IMG/VR virus record: IMGVR_UViG_3300035181_000471
Span: 157,218-221,217 of that record
From: a virus
Strand: one strand, 5' to 3'
Length of the DNA stretch: 64,000 nt
Of this stretch, positions 44,517 to 53,988 are shown in pieces; position 1 is the first letter of the stretch, and each line of letters opens with the position of its first letter. The notes under the pieces are model-generated. The model searched no databases. It had not been told where the DNA came from and was given only the letters and a program-made list of their open reading frames with translations. The position numbers and the translations under genes are program-made.

Positions 44517-47500
44517 ATGTCAGTTGTTCCAGTAGCCCTACTCTCTAAGTTAACCCTGATCAAGCCAGCCCTCAATGGGACTCTAGTGTCCGTGGACTCA
44601 GGAGTTCTACCTATTGTTGTCGATGCTGATATCAAAACGATTCAGGTGTCGGTTGCTATCGAAGGTGTTGTAACTACGGCGTCTACTTGGGAAACTGTGG
44701 GCGGTAAGCGTAGATTCACGCTATCTCCAGTAATTCTACCAACCATCTCCCCCATCAAGATCACCTTGACTGGGAGAGATTTCGATGTTGCTAATCCTCC
44801 CGCTGTCGGACCCTGGAAAGTAACTCCAACTCTTGCCTTTGAATACATCTACTCTCAGTCCACTACACTACCCTCCATCACGCCTCCAAGCGGAGTCAAG
44901 ATTTACAGAGGTGCATCTAGCTGTAAGGTGGAGTGGGTTAAGCCTGATGAACTTACAGGGTTTCTAGGGGTTCGTGTGCAGGTTAGCACCGACCCCACAG
45001 GTGTCAATGTTCCCTATGTTCAGCTTGGTGGTTTGATTTCTGGAGTATCTAGAAGCACAAATAGTGTGATCTCCTCCAATTCAACAACCGCAACCGACTC
45101 CGTTGACACTTCCAAGGTGACAATCACAACTGTTCAGTCCACTATTCCAATCAATTTCTCCCAGGTTGTTGTCGATAAACTAGCTGTAGGTAACGCAGAT
45201 AAATTCTATGTAGTCCTATCCTCAGTTGTCCAAGATCCTGAGTCTAACCACATCTACGAGTCGAACTTCAACGGACCATTTACCTGTGGTTTCGTGGATT
45301 TAAGACAGGTATCCCCAACCGATTTCCTGACTGTCCAGCAGAAAGAAGAAATCGCTCTACGCTTAATCACAGCTACTACCCAGAATTACCCTGACCTAGA
45401 TCTAACTCCTCGCTCCGAGTTACGAGATGTTTTAATTGACCCCATCTCCCTAGAGCTTTCAGAGCAATCGGTTCGTGAGTGGTTTGGTAGGGTCTCTACT
45501 TCAATCTCGGCTCTAGCTACCCTCGATGACTACGATGGTGATGGCTTCTCTGATCCTCTTGCCTCCAATCCCTACAAGCCAATCATTGCTAGAGCTTGGA
45601 ACATGAATGAGGCGGATACTCAGACTTTGATTGACAAGCAGTTTGATATTATTGGCGAAAGAGCCGGATTGTATCGTGGCGGAGCAACCTCCGCTATCGT
45701 AACTATGACCCTCTACACCTACTCTAAGCCTTCTTCTAGAGTTTCTATTGACGCTTCAACTACTCAAGTAAGCTCTATCGCTGATTCGGATACCGCTGCC
45801 TTGACCTTCTATTGCCGTGGTTCTGTGGTTATTGACCCAGGCTCCGCTGACTCACTCTATGACCCTGTTAAGGGATGGTGGGCTGTTCAGCTTCCATTCG
45901 AATGCGCCATCACTGGTAGCGTTGGAAATGTCGGAGTTGGGACCATTCGCCAGCCTATTTCTGGCACTCCTTCTGGATGGCTTTGCACCAATCAGACTCC
46001 TGCTGATTTCGGTAGCGATGGAGAACTCAACGCTAGATACGCTGAAAGGATCAAGGACAGGCTTGTGGTCGGAATCGACTCAGGTAGACGCCTTGGTTAT
46101 TTGAACACGGCTAGGGCCATCCCAGGTGTTATTAGCGCCAATGTAGTGGCCTCCGGTGATCTAGAAATGCTCCGCGACTGGGATGATCTCAGAAAGAAGC
46201 ACACCTACGGGACCGTTGATGTGTATGTCAGAGGAACCTCCTCTTCACAGCAGACTGAAATCGTGCCGTTCTCTTACGAGACTAAAGCCACTCCTGGTGA
46301 TGTTTCAACTTACCAGATTTCCGACTACATCTCTCGTGTGTTTGATACCTCCAACATTGGTAAGAAAGAACCCAGACTCCAGTTCAAGGTCAGAGACTTT
46401 GATAAGTGGGGCTACCCAATGGTGGCAATCATTGACATGATCGCTTCAGGTAACAGTGGTGTGGTTCATCTCGGAACCCAGAGGGTTAAGATTGATGCCT
46501 CCAATGGTCTAATTAGCCTTGACCCAAACGAAGCGGTGTACAAGATCAAGAATGCTGGAACTACGGGTGAATACAAAGAAGATTACACCATCAACGGTGT
46601 CGTTATCAACAATCAAGCTTTCATCGCCTCCCTAGCATCCTCTGTCGTTGAATACAGAGTGGCTCCAAGACTCGCTTCTCCTCTTGCCTATGTCCCCTCT
46701 AACCAGCCTGTAACCAGTGTGTCTACGGTAACTGGTAGTGCAGATAGAACTGGCGTAATCCCCGCCTCTAATCTTCGTTTGATCAAGAGAGATGACCCAC
46801 TTCTTGAGGGTTTCTCTAGCAGATCCACAGACCAAATTCGCGTGGATTCCTACACTTTGGTAAGCCCACCCTTGGTCAAGACCATTCAGTTCACTGGGAA
46901 AGAACTACCAACTGGAAGTTTGAAATTCACTTCTAAGAAGATCACCAGAACCAGTGGGTCTTGGACCACCGATGGTGTACAGATTAACGACACAATCTTC
47001 ATTTCAGGTGTTGCTAGCAATAACGGCGCATTCACTGTAACCACTGTAACCCCAACCGCCATCACTACCCTTGAGGCTTTAGTTGCTGACGGTCCCGGCG
47101 CTCCCGATCAAGCTGGTAAGGTTCTGCTTGTCCCTGTAGTGCCTATTGACACTGGTATGGTGCTAAACTCTACTGGAAACATTTGGTCTGTAAGAAGTGC
47201 CGATTCCTCCATCGTCTACTCTTACGGAACCGCATCTACTGGTAACGACTACACAATTGTCCCATTGGATCGCTATGGCAATTACGGCATTCGTCTTCTA
47301 AGCACTTCTAGAACTCCCGAGAAGATTCTAGCTGGCCTATCTTTAAATCTGGATACCGATATCCTAGTATCTTACGATAAATATAGCCTAACTGAGTTCT
47401 GTGGAATGGTAGAGGAGACTCTTCTAATCTCAGGTTCAACCCCAACTCAGTTATCTCACAACGGATTCATCAAGAACATATGGGTTCCTGAAAGCTACGG

Positions 47501-48563
47501 CTACACCACACTATCTATGGATGGCTGGAATCTAGACCCTCTACAATGCACTCCAAACAGCCTATGTGCCGAGGGTGTATCCAAGGCAGATCGTTACATC
47601 AAAGTCACCTACAATAACTTGCTGATGAAGCAGGGACAGGACTACACCCTAACCGTCGATCCCGTATCTGGACAGGCTGCTATTACAAGAGTCATGACAG
47701 GTAGAATCCCTCAGGACTCTGCTTACATCACTGTAATGTATTTCGCACACGAGCCTTTCTCCGTGACCTCCTCTTACCCTGGATACATCAATCAGGTCGT
47801 GAACTCTATTGAAACCATGCGTCATGCCGCTGGTGACATCCTAGTCAAGAACATGGTTGGTAACGCCGTAGATGTGGACATGACAGTGGAGATCAATTCT
47901 AACGCCGCCGCTGATGTCATGGATGCCAGAATCAGAACTACAATTGGAGTAGTGCTAGATAACGCCAAGGGCCGTTTAACTCAGTCCGAGCTTATCAGAC
48001 AAGTCAAGAGTCTCAATGGAGTGTCAAACATCCTAGTCCCTCTGACCAAGTTCGCAAAGTCTAATGGAGCCTACAATGTAGGAGTTGTAATCCCCACTGG
48101 CACTTCCTGGACTATTGCCAAGGATGATGCCCTATTCGCTGGTAGGGCCGTCAGTCTTCCTAGCAATTCCTGGATTACCAGCGAGAGGGTTTTGATCGAC
48201 AACACCCTCCCCTCCGGTGGATTGAAGGACTCCTTCGTGGGTCTACTCTATGAAGGTGAATCCTACAAGCGCACTTTCTCCATCGAGGAGTTCGGTAACG
48301 CTGGACCTGGAGCTTTCTATATCATCGGAGCCGATGACTACTTCATGGACGGAACCATTAAGGTTTTCACCAACGATGTCGGAAGAGTTTTAATCTCCCT
48401 CAAGGAAGATGTGGCTGGCAAGGTTAACTACACTCCATCCTATAGCTCCTACAGAGTTACCTATCAGGTATGGGAAGACGGTGGAACCAAGGACATCACC
48501 CTATCCCCAACCGAGTATCTAAAGGCTGGAAGAATTACAATCAATTATCTGATGGCACAGTAA
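44517..48563 (+). CDS. Baseplate_J-like wedge protein
   Basis: Core baseplate wedge subunit (T4 gp6 / Mu gp47 type), 1348 residues. Baseplate_J features: 'DLTPRSELRDVLIDPISLEL', the central 'LYRGGATSAIVTMTLYTYSK' with 'VGTIRQPISGTPSGW', 'DGELNARYAERIKDRL' and 'GYLNTARAIPGVISANVV', and the C-terminal domain 'DARIRTTIGVVLDNAKGRLT' plus 'SELIRQVKSLNGVSNILVPL'. An N-terminal fibronectin-like part and the 'GSWTTDGVQINDTIFISG' module (about residues 802-875) are insertions. It lies between a wedge-like gene and a gpI-like gene, as in many myoviruses. Confidence 0.88.
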   Translation: MSVVPVALLSKLTLIKPALNGTLVSVDSGVLPIVVDADIKTIQVSVAIEGVVTTASTWETVGGKRRFTLSPVILPTISPIKITLTGRDFDVANPPAVGPWKVTPTLAFEYIYSQSTTLPSITPPSGVKIYRGASSCKVEWVKPDELTGFLGVRVQVSTDPTGVNVPYVQLGGLISGVSRSTNSVISSNSTTATDSVDTSKVTITTVQSTIPINFSQVVVDKLAVGNADKFYVVLSSVVQDPESNHIYESNFNGPFTCGFVDLRQVSPTDFLTVQQKEEIALRLITATTQNYPDLDLTPRSELRDVLIDPISLELSEQSVREWFGRVSTSISALATLDDYDGDGFSDPLASNPYKPIIARAWNMNEADTQTLIDKQFDIIGERAGLYRGGATSAIVTMTLYTYSKPSSRVSIDASTTQVSSIADSDTAALTFYCRGSVVIDPGSADSLYDPVKGWWAVQLPFECAITGSVGNVGVGTIRQPISGTPSGWLCTNQTPADFGSDGELNARYAERIKDRLVVGIDSGRRLGYLNTARAIPGVISANVVASGDLEMLRDWDDLRKKHTYGTVDVYVRGTSSSQQTEIVPFSYETKATPGDVSTYQISDYISRVFDTSNIGKKEPRLQFKVRDFDKWGYPMVAIIDMIASGNSGVVHLGTQRVKIDASNGLISLDPNEAVYKIKNAGTTGEYKEDYTINGVVINNQAFIASLASSVVEYRVAPRLASPLAYVPSNQPVTSVSTVTGSADRTGVIPASNLRLIKRDDPLLEGFSSRSTDQIRVDSYTLVSPPLVKTIQFTGKELPTGSLKFTSKKITRTSGSWTTDGVQINDTIFISGVASNNGAFTVTTVTPTAITTLEALVADGPGAPDQAGKVLLVPVVPIDTGMVLNSTGNIWSVRSADSSIVYSYGTASTGNDYTIVPLDRYGNYGIRLLSTSRTPEKILAGLSLNLDTDILVSYDKYSLTEFCGMVEETLLISGSTPTQLSHNGFIKNIWVPESYGYTTLSMDGWNLDPLQCTPNSLCAEGVSKADRYIKVTYNNLLMKQGQDYTLTVDPVSGQAAITRVMTGRIPQDSAYITVMYFAHEPFSVTSSYPGYINQVVNSIETMRHAAGDILVKNMVGNAVDVDMTVEINSNAAADVMDARIRTTIGVVLDNAKGRLTQSELIRQVKSLNGVSNILVPLTKFAKSNGAYNVGVVIPTGTSWTIAKDDALFAGRAVSLPSNSWITSERVLIDNTLPSGGLKDSFVGLLYEGESYKRTFSIEEFGNAGPGAFYIIGADDYFMDGTIKVFTNDVGRVLISLKEDVAGKVNYTPSYSSYRVTYQVWEDGGTKDITLSPTEYLKAGRITINYLMAQ

Positions 48564-48581
48564 TAGGAAGTAGGGGAACCA

Positions 48582-49718
48582 ATGCAAGATGTAACCAAGG
48601 CTTACGAAAAGACTAGAGAAGACCTTATTCAATATGAGGACTCTGAGTTTCGTCAGCTTATCGCTAATGTTCCCAATTTCTACATCTCCCGTAATGACCA
48701 AACAATGTGGGGCAGACACCTAAGAAATGTCGCCGCAGAGCTAGGCCGTCTTGAATTTTACCACGCATACGACATCGTAGGTAAAGACCCCCGTTTCTTA
48801 AATCCCGCAGATGCCAAAAGACAGTGGGAAGGCCCTTTATTCATTAATCGTAACTACCCTGGAGTTACCGGATACGATCAGGACTACAAGAACCTTGTCA
48901 TTGATCTGCTCAAGGCTTACACCAAGGGGGCAACCACAGCATCCATTAGTGCCATTCTAACCGCTTACACTGGACAGCCAACTCTAGTAGAAGAACTATT
49001 TAAGAAGATCGGTAAGACCTCTGATGTGAGTGACCGCAACACCTTGAAGATCAGTGTTCGTGCAGTTGGACTACCCGATTCCGCTATCAACGCTACCAAT
49101 ATTTCTTGGCTACAGAACATCACTAGCGATCTTTATTCCGCAGTTGACAAGGCTAAGCCAGCCCATGTAGGTGTGGATCTCGGTGTCGCCGTTGGTCCTA
49201 TTGAGGATGTCAGTGTATTTATCACTGGCAGATTCGGCATCACGGATGAACTCAGAATCATTGCTCAGGTGGTCGAACACAGCAAGCTTGATGACCCTAT
49301 TTATCAAGCGCCGTTCCTCGATGGCACCACGCCAAACACCGGATTGGCCTCAACCTCTATCGTATTCTTCTCCCCCGCCTCTGGCCCTGTTGGTCAGGAA
49401 GTCAATGTCTACGGAGCCGGGTTCACGGGGGCCACTCAGGTCAAGGTTAATGATATTATTCTATTCCCAAGATCTATCAGCAACCCCAACGGATTCCTAC
49501 TACTTGGGGATGGTCAGCTAGTCTTTAACATCCCAGTTAACGCTACCACCGGACCAGTAGTCATCTCTACTCCAACCACCAGCATTGAAAGCCCAATTGA
49601 CCTCATTATCCAGGATGGACCTCTAACCTATGCCTCCCGCCCCGGAGCCGTGTCCCCCAACATCTCTAAGGTTTGGGAGATCAAGGGCGAGAAGCTAGAT
49701 ACCTTCAATTTGGACTAA
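48582..49718 (+). CDS. Baseplate/tail protein (gpI-like) with IPT/TIG domain
   Basis: A 378-residue protein. The first 220 residues ('LGRLEFYHAYDIVGKDPRFL', 'GYDQDYKNLVIDLLKAYTKG') fit the P2 gpI-like group of baseplate proteins that follow Baseplate_J genes. Residues about 260-350 are an IPT/TIG immunoglobulin-like domain ('FFSPASGPVGQEVNVYGAGF' ... 'LVFNIPVNATTGPVVISTP'), often used for adhesion. Strong GGAAG/GGGG ribosome region. It ends the recognisable tail block. Confidence 0.72.
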   Translation: MQDVTKAYEKTREDLIQYEDSEFRQLIANVPNFYISRNDQTMWGRHLRNVAAELGRLEFYHAYDIVGKDPRFLNPADAKRQWEGPLFINRNYPGVTGYDQDYKNLVIDLLKAYTKGATTASISAILTAYTGQPTLVEELFKKIGKTSDVSDRNTLKISVRAVGLPDSAINATNISWLQNITSDLYSAVDKAKPAHVGVDLGVAVGPIEDVSVFITGRFGITDELRIIAQVVEHSKLDDPIYQAPFLDGTTPNTGLASTSIVFFSPASGPVGQEVNVYGAGFTGATQVKVNDIILFPRSISNPNGFLLLGDGQLVFNIPVNATTGPVVISTPTTSIESPIDLIIQDGPLTYASRPGAVSPNISKVWEIKGEKLDTFNLD

Positions 49719-49755
49719 ATAGCTAATTTGAGAGTCTATATTGAAGGCGTCATCC

Positions 49756-51816
49756 ATGAAGCAAGCATTCATTAGCGAGAAATATGGGACTCTCACACTG
49801 AGCGTCCTCAGGGATGCCAATCCCCGTATGCAGATTACCGTGGACCTAGGTCTACCTACCTTTCCACAGTTCTCGCTAACTTTACCATTCCCTGAGACAG
49901 AAGCTCTAAACTCCAACTATATCTTCAGTTGTGGAGTAGCTCTTCTCGTTGAACAAATGCATATCTTCTTGAATGAGAGGGGATTCGTTGAGACCGTCAT
50001 TGTGGGTCTCATGGAAAGCCTTTATCTAGCCTTAGAGCAATACAAAGTGGAAAACAAGGAAGCCTTTGAGGAGGGAGATCCTTGTGAGGTTCATGAAGTT
50101 AAATTCGGCGTGTCCGTTGACTTCTATAGGGAAGTCCAGGAACACCTAGTATCCAATAAACAAGCCGCTCCTTATGTGAACCATGCCAAAGAGTTTGAGC
50201 TTCGTCTGAAGAAAAGACAGATGGATAAGTCCCAGGAGACAAAGGCCAAAGAAGAAGCTGGGGAGATCATTAGCCGCTTCAAGAACAATATCTATAAGAA
50301 CACACCCGGTCAGCTATTCGTGACCCTCTATGACCGTAATGGGAAGCCTGCTGGTGTTGCTAGAGTGACTAATCAAGGCTTGACCAAGTTTGCTGAGGAG
50401 AAGGAAGCCGCTACCTGGAAAAACTTCGTCCGTGGTGAATACTGGCTTAACTCCGACAATGGTCACTACATGGACTGCCAGACTGGTGACTACAACCACG
50501 AGTCCTATGCACAAGAGACAATTATTTGTGGTCGCTGGGATGATATCAAGCAAGCCTTAGAGGAGAACTATCTCAGATTAAAATCCATGAACCCGGATTT
50601 AGTGGCTAGGGAAACTGGAGTGGAGATCGAAGAGTTAGCAGAGGAGTGGAGGGAAATAGCTTCCGTTAATGACCCCCTAACTAATGCAGTCGCTTGGGAT
50701 TTCCAATACACTTCCTTATGGACCTCACTACCAGAGCAAGAACAGAACGAGCTATTCAATAACGATTACGAGCTTTACAGGAGAGATATTCGTTACTTCT
50801 TCATGAAGCATTATAATGAGATCAGAGTTATCAACAATAACTTCGAAGTATGGAAACTCACATCTCAGAACATGAATGCTATCACCTCTTTCATCCTAGA
50901 GATGGCTGGGGATCGCCTAGATAACTCAGCCGAGTTAATGATCGAAGAAGTTTCAACTAAGCGTTGGGCTTCCGTCCCATTGGGCGAGTTTCTCAACATG
51001 AAACATCCTGGACAAATGTGGAGAGCGCATGGAACTGTGTTGGCTGGTAAGGTCGCCTTCGCTGAGTTCAGAGCTAAAGAGCTAGAGGTTGGAGATTATT
51101 ACACCTCTCCTGAGAACCAAGCGGATACCATGAAGGTCTTAACCAAGGACATGAAGAACGGCTTTGTGTTTCTTGAGGTCGAAATGGCCGATGGAGAGCA
51201 GAAGAGTATTCGTTACGATGCCAATAAGATCCTTTATCTAGGCCGTAGCTTCGCAAAGACAGGACTATTTAACCCCGAAACTTTCACCTTCTCTAGAACC
51301 CAATTCTCCAACAAGCCCCTACCACGAGGGATGTATAAGTTCAAGATGGATGAGGAAAAGAAGACCATCTATCAAGAGTCTATCCAACTCCCTCCCCCAG
51401 AGCCAGAACACCGCGCCAGCAAGACTGCCGCTGAAAATGTATACATGGTTGACGAGGGTGATGGCACTCCTCAGTTCTTAAACATTGAGCTAGAGAGTCG
51501 TTTCGGAAACTGGCATCTTCGTGTTAAGGATAGTGCTGAAGCTGAATGGATCATCGCTGACATTGAGCTAGACTCTATTGATCGTCCAATGACGGCCAAG
51601 GGTAAGAACTCATGGGACCTTGAAAGGGATCTAAAGAGCAAGATTGATTGGCATTATATCATGCTAAAGAAAGACCTGAAGAGAGAGATTGAGTCAGGCC
51701 ACAAACCAAAGTATACATACCATGATCTAGAGCTTGATAATGCAAGACTTATACAGGAAATGATCTATGAGGTGGAACGACATCTCGGACCTGAACAACC
51801 AAAAACGAGGTGGTAA
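49756..51816 (+). CDS. Unknown 686-residue protein
   Basis: I start at ATG 49756, which has AAGG eight bases upstream; a TTG at 49741 is the alternative. Mixed alpha/beta protein. Residues about 450-505 look like a small SH3-like barrel ('LEVGDYYTSPENQADTMKVL'), comparable to the N-terminus of the 770-residue protein at 13941. A 'RASKTAAENVYM' KTA motif precedes the C-terminal domain. No catalytic motif recognised. The TAA overlaps the ATG of the following WCT gene, so the two are translationally coupled and may work together. Confidence 0.7.
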   Translation: MKQAFISEKYGTLTLSVLRDANPRMQITVDLGLPTFPQFSLTLPFPETEALNSNYIFSCGVALLVEQMHIFLNERGFVETVIVGLMESLYLALEQYKVENKEAFEEGDPCEVHEVKFGVSVDFYREVQEHLVSNKQAAPYVNHAKEFELRLKKRQMDKSQETKAKEEAGEIISRFKNNIYKNTPGQLFVTLYDRNGKPAGVARVTNQGLTKFAEEKEAATWKNFVRGEYWLNSDNGHYMDCQTGDYNHESYAQETIICGRWDDIKQALEENYLRLKSMNPDLVARETGVEIEELAEEWREIASVNDPLTNAVAWDFQYTSLWTSLPEQEQNELFNNDYELYRRDIRYFFMKHYNEIRVINNNFEVWKLTSQNMNAITSFILEMAGDRLDNSAELMIEEVSTKRWASVPLGEFLNMKHPGQMWRAHGTVLAGKVAFAEFRAKELEVGDYYTSPENQADTMKVLTKDMKNGFVFLEVEMADGEQKSIRYDANKILYLGRSFAKTGLFNPETFTFSRTQFSNKPLPRGMYKFKMDEEKKTIYQESIQLPPPEPEHRASKTAAENVYMVDEGDGTPQFLNIELESRFGNWHLRVKDSAEAEWIIADIELDSIDRPMTAKGKNSWDLERDLKSKIDWHYIMLKKDLKREIESGHKPKYTYHDLELDNARLIQEMIYEVERHLGPEQPKTRW

Positions 51817-53423
51817 TGTTTCGCTTTAAAAATTTCTTTCTAACTGCGGCGGCTTCTCAGGCTAAGAAGGATGCGCTTGTAAAAAAATATAAACTTGACC
51901 CGCAAGTCGTGGATAAGTTGGCCGACATTGACCCAACTCCGAATGGCGAATTCACGGACTGGTTATGCCGTGAAGCGTCCAGAACTCATCTCCCAGGCTT
52001 ACGCCAGTTAAGCGAGATCAATACATATCTACAAGAGTATATCAAGCTCAAGCGTAATCCTGAATGGAAGGGCGAGAAGAATGTCCTAAACCTGTCTTAT
52101 GATGCCTTCAAGACTTTGATAGAGGCAGCATCTCGTGAGGACTACTCTAAGAAACAAAAGGTTAGAGACATTGAAGAGAATGCCAAGAAGTATATCAGAG
52201 ATGGCGTCAACTACCTAGGCAAAGTCGAGGGAGCTTACTGCTATCAAATATTGACTCCTGAAGCATCACAAGTCATGTCAGCAGGAACTCATTGGTGTAC
52301 TCAAAGTGAGAGCTATAGTAAGAGCTACTTATCGGACGGCAGACTCTATGTCTTCACTAAATCTGGAAGTCAGAATTCTTATGGTAACGACAAATACGCT
52401 CAGATTTATGTATCAGAAAACAGGATCGAGGGGGAACTGGCTAGTGGCAATGACATAACCTCAAACAATACCTGGGGTTTAGTGTTCAATGACGAAACCT
52501 TAAAATTTATGGAGTTTTTAGGCCAATTCGATGGTCTAGTAAAGAAGGGTCTAGAAGAAGGTAAAATCCGTGTAAAATCGGGAGCCGCCAGAGAGTGCCA
52601 CGAGTGCGGTGGGGAAATTGATGAAGATGACGACGATATTAGAACAGATGATGATGGTAACTACTATCACACAGACTGCTACTATGATCGTTATTCATCT
52701 TGTGAAAATTGCGGGAATGAGATTGACAGAGAGAACGACTACTACGCATATACCGATGACGGCTTTTTTTGCTCTGACTGTTCTAGGCATTGCCCTCATT
52801 GTGATGAAAGCTATAGAACTGCTGGTAGAGGAGCCACCGATTTTTACGATGTTAACTTAGAAGGAAGGGAGCTAGCCGTGTGCGAAAGCTGCTTCATGCA
52901 TGACTTCTACAGTTGTGCTAGCTGTGGTGAGGGCTTTGAGCAGGGTACCAATATGGAGTTCAATGGTGATGAAGTTTGCCCTAGTTGCTTTGCCAAAGAG
53001 TGGGATGAAGACACTGGTAGCATCATAGACGCTTGGGTAGAGTCTGAAGGTCTAGGTGACACCATTAAGGCAGAAGTTATAGCTTATGCTGAGAAACGCT
53101 TCCAGGAGATAAAATTAGCTGTAGTTTACCCATACTATGAGAAGATGAAGAAGGAAGGCTATCTCTACGACTGGAACGATGTAGACCTAGCAACAGCACT
53201 AGAGTTTGTCCCCCCAGGCCAAGAGCAGGCATTAGAGGCTCTTCGTAAGATGGTGAAGGCACCCTTGGACTACATTCTAGAGAAGCTTCCAGAAGCCATA
53301 AGAGAGGACGCTCACCCCAATGAAAAGTGGGACGCCAGCGAGATTGTCTCCTGGCTTGAAGACAACGGAATCATCGAAGACGATCAGTATCAAAATAACC
53401 TAGTAGAACTCCTGGTTGACTAA
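51816..53423 (+). CDS. WCT-family protein with LIM-like zinc fingers
   Basis: A 535-residue member of a family with three clear copies in this window. I use ATG 51816 (overlapping the previous stop, AGG box upstream) rather than GTG 51810. Residues 10-100: shared helical domain with 'KKYKLDPQVVDKLADIDPTP' and 'GEFTDWL'. Residues 155-185: 'GTHWCTQSESYSKSYL' (W160, C161, T162), the family motif. Residues 261-391: cysteine pairs C261/C264, H285/C288, C296/C299, C319/C322, then C326/C329, C356/C359, C367/C370, C388/C391, a LIM-domain-like double-finger layout rare in viruses. C-terminal 120 residues are helical and acidic. Function unknown. Confidence 0.78.
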   Translation: MFRFKNFFLTAAASQAKKDALVKKYKLDPQVVDKLADIDPTPNGEFTDWLCREASRTHLPGLRQLSEINTYLQEYIKLKRNPEWKGEKNVLNLSYDAFKTLIEAASREDYSKKQKVRDIEENAKKYIRDGVNYLGKVEGAYCYQILTPEASQVMSAGTHWCTQSESYSKSYLSDGRLYVFTKSGSQNSYGNDKYAQIYVSENRIEGELASGNDITSNNTWGLVFNDETLKFMEFLGQFDGLVKKGLEEGKIRVKSGAARECHECGGEIDEDDDDIRTDDDGNYYHTDCYYDRYSSCENCGNEIDRENDYYAYTDDGFFCSDCSRHCPHCDESYRTAGRGATDFYDVNLEGRELAVCESCFMHDFYSCASCGEGFEQGTNMEFNGDEVCPSCFAKEWDEDTGSIIDAWVESEGLGDTIKAEVIAYAEKRFQEIKLAVVYPYYEKMKKEGYLYDWNDVDLATALEFVPPGQEQALEALRKMVKAPLDYILEKLPEAIREDAHPNEKWDASEIVSWLEDNGIIEDDQYQNNLVELLVD

Positions 53424-53785
53424 TGAGTGTCTTATCCCCCATCCTTCGCTTAGCCCAGGACAACACGCTTTTGTTCTGGTGCCCCGGCTGTAACGAATGC
53501 CACGGAGTAAAGGTTGGAGATGGCCCCGGCCCTAGGTGGGCTTGGAACACTGACCCTACTAAACCCACTTTCACCCCCTCTATTTTAGTAAGATCAGGAC
53601 ATTATATGCCAGATCATAAAGGAGAATGCTGGTGTGACTATAATAAACTATATCCTGAGGACTTAGGTGGTTATAAATGCTCTGTATGTCATTCATTTAT
53701 ACAAGAAGGTAGTATAATTTTCTTGGATGACTGCACTCATACACTAAGAGGTCAGACAGTCCCTCTACCAGAATGGACAAACTGA
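53423..53785 (+). CDS. DUF6527-like zinc-binding protein
   Basis: A 120-residue protein matching the pattern I know for DUF6527: 'LFWCPGCNECHGVKVG', 'WAWNTDPTKPTFTPSILV', 'CSVCHSFIQEGSIIFLDDCT' and 'LRGQTVPLPEW'. The Cys/His pairs suggest a zinc site. The family is found in phages and prophages and has no known function. Its ATG overlaps the stop of the WCT gene (TAATG) and its own stop overlaps the next ATG (TGATG). Confidence 0.8.
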   Translation: MSVLSPILRLAQDNTLLFWCPGCNECHGVKVGDGPGPRWAWNTDPTKPTFTPSILVRSGHYMPDHKGECWCDYNKLYPEDLGGYKCSVCHSFIQEGSIIFLDDCTHTLRGQTVPLPEWTN

Positions 53786-53934
53786 TGAAAGGCTACAGAT
53801 TAGACGGCTACACACCAATGACCCAGGAAGAGATTGACGCTTGGGATGACAGAGAAGAACGCCTAAAACTGGGTAGATTCCCGCAAAGTCAGTATAGTAA
53901 AGAGGGTGAGAATAGCCACCACTATGAAGAATAA
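53785..53934 (+). CDS. Small acidic protein, coupled
   Basis: A 49-residue open frame whose ATG overlaps the preceding TGA (TGATG). Product is highly charged ('MTQEEIDAWDDREERLKLG', ends 'SHHYEE'). The tight coupling is the support; no function is evident. Confidence 0.6.
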   Translation: MKGYRLDGYTPMTQEEIDAWDDREERLKLGRFPQSQYSKEGENSHHYEE

Positions 53935-53988
53935 CAACGATTGATCAGGAATCTTATTCCCGTATCTATGATAGATAGAGGACTCTAA

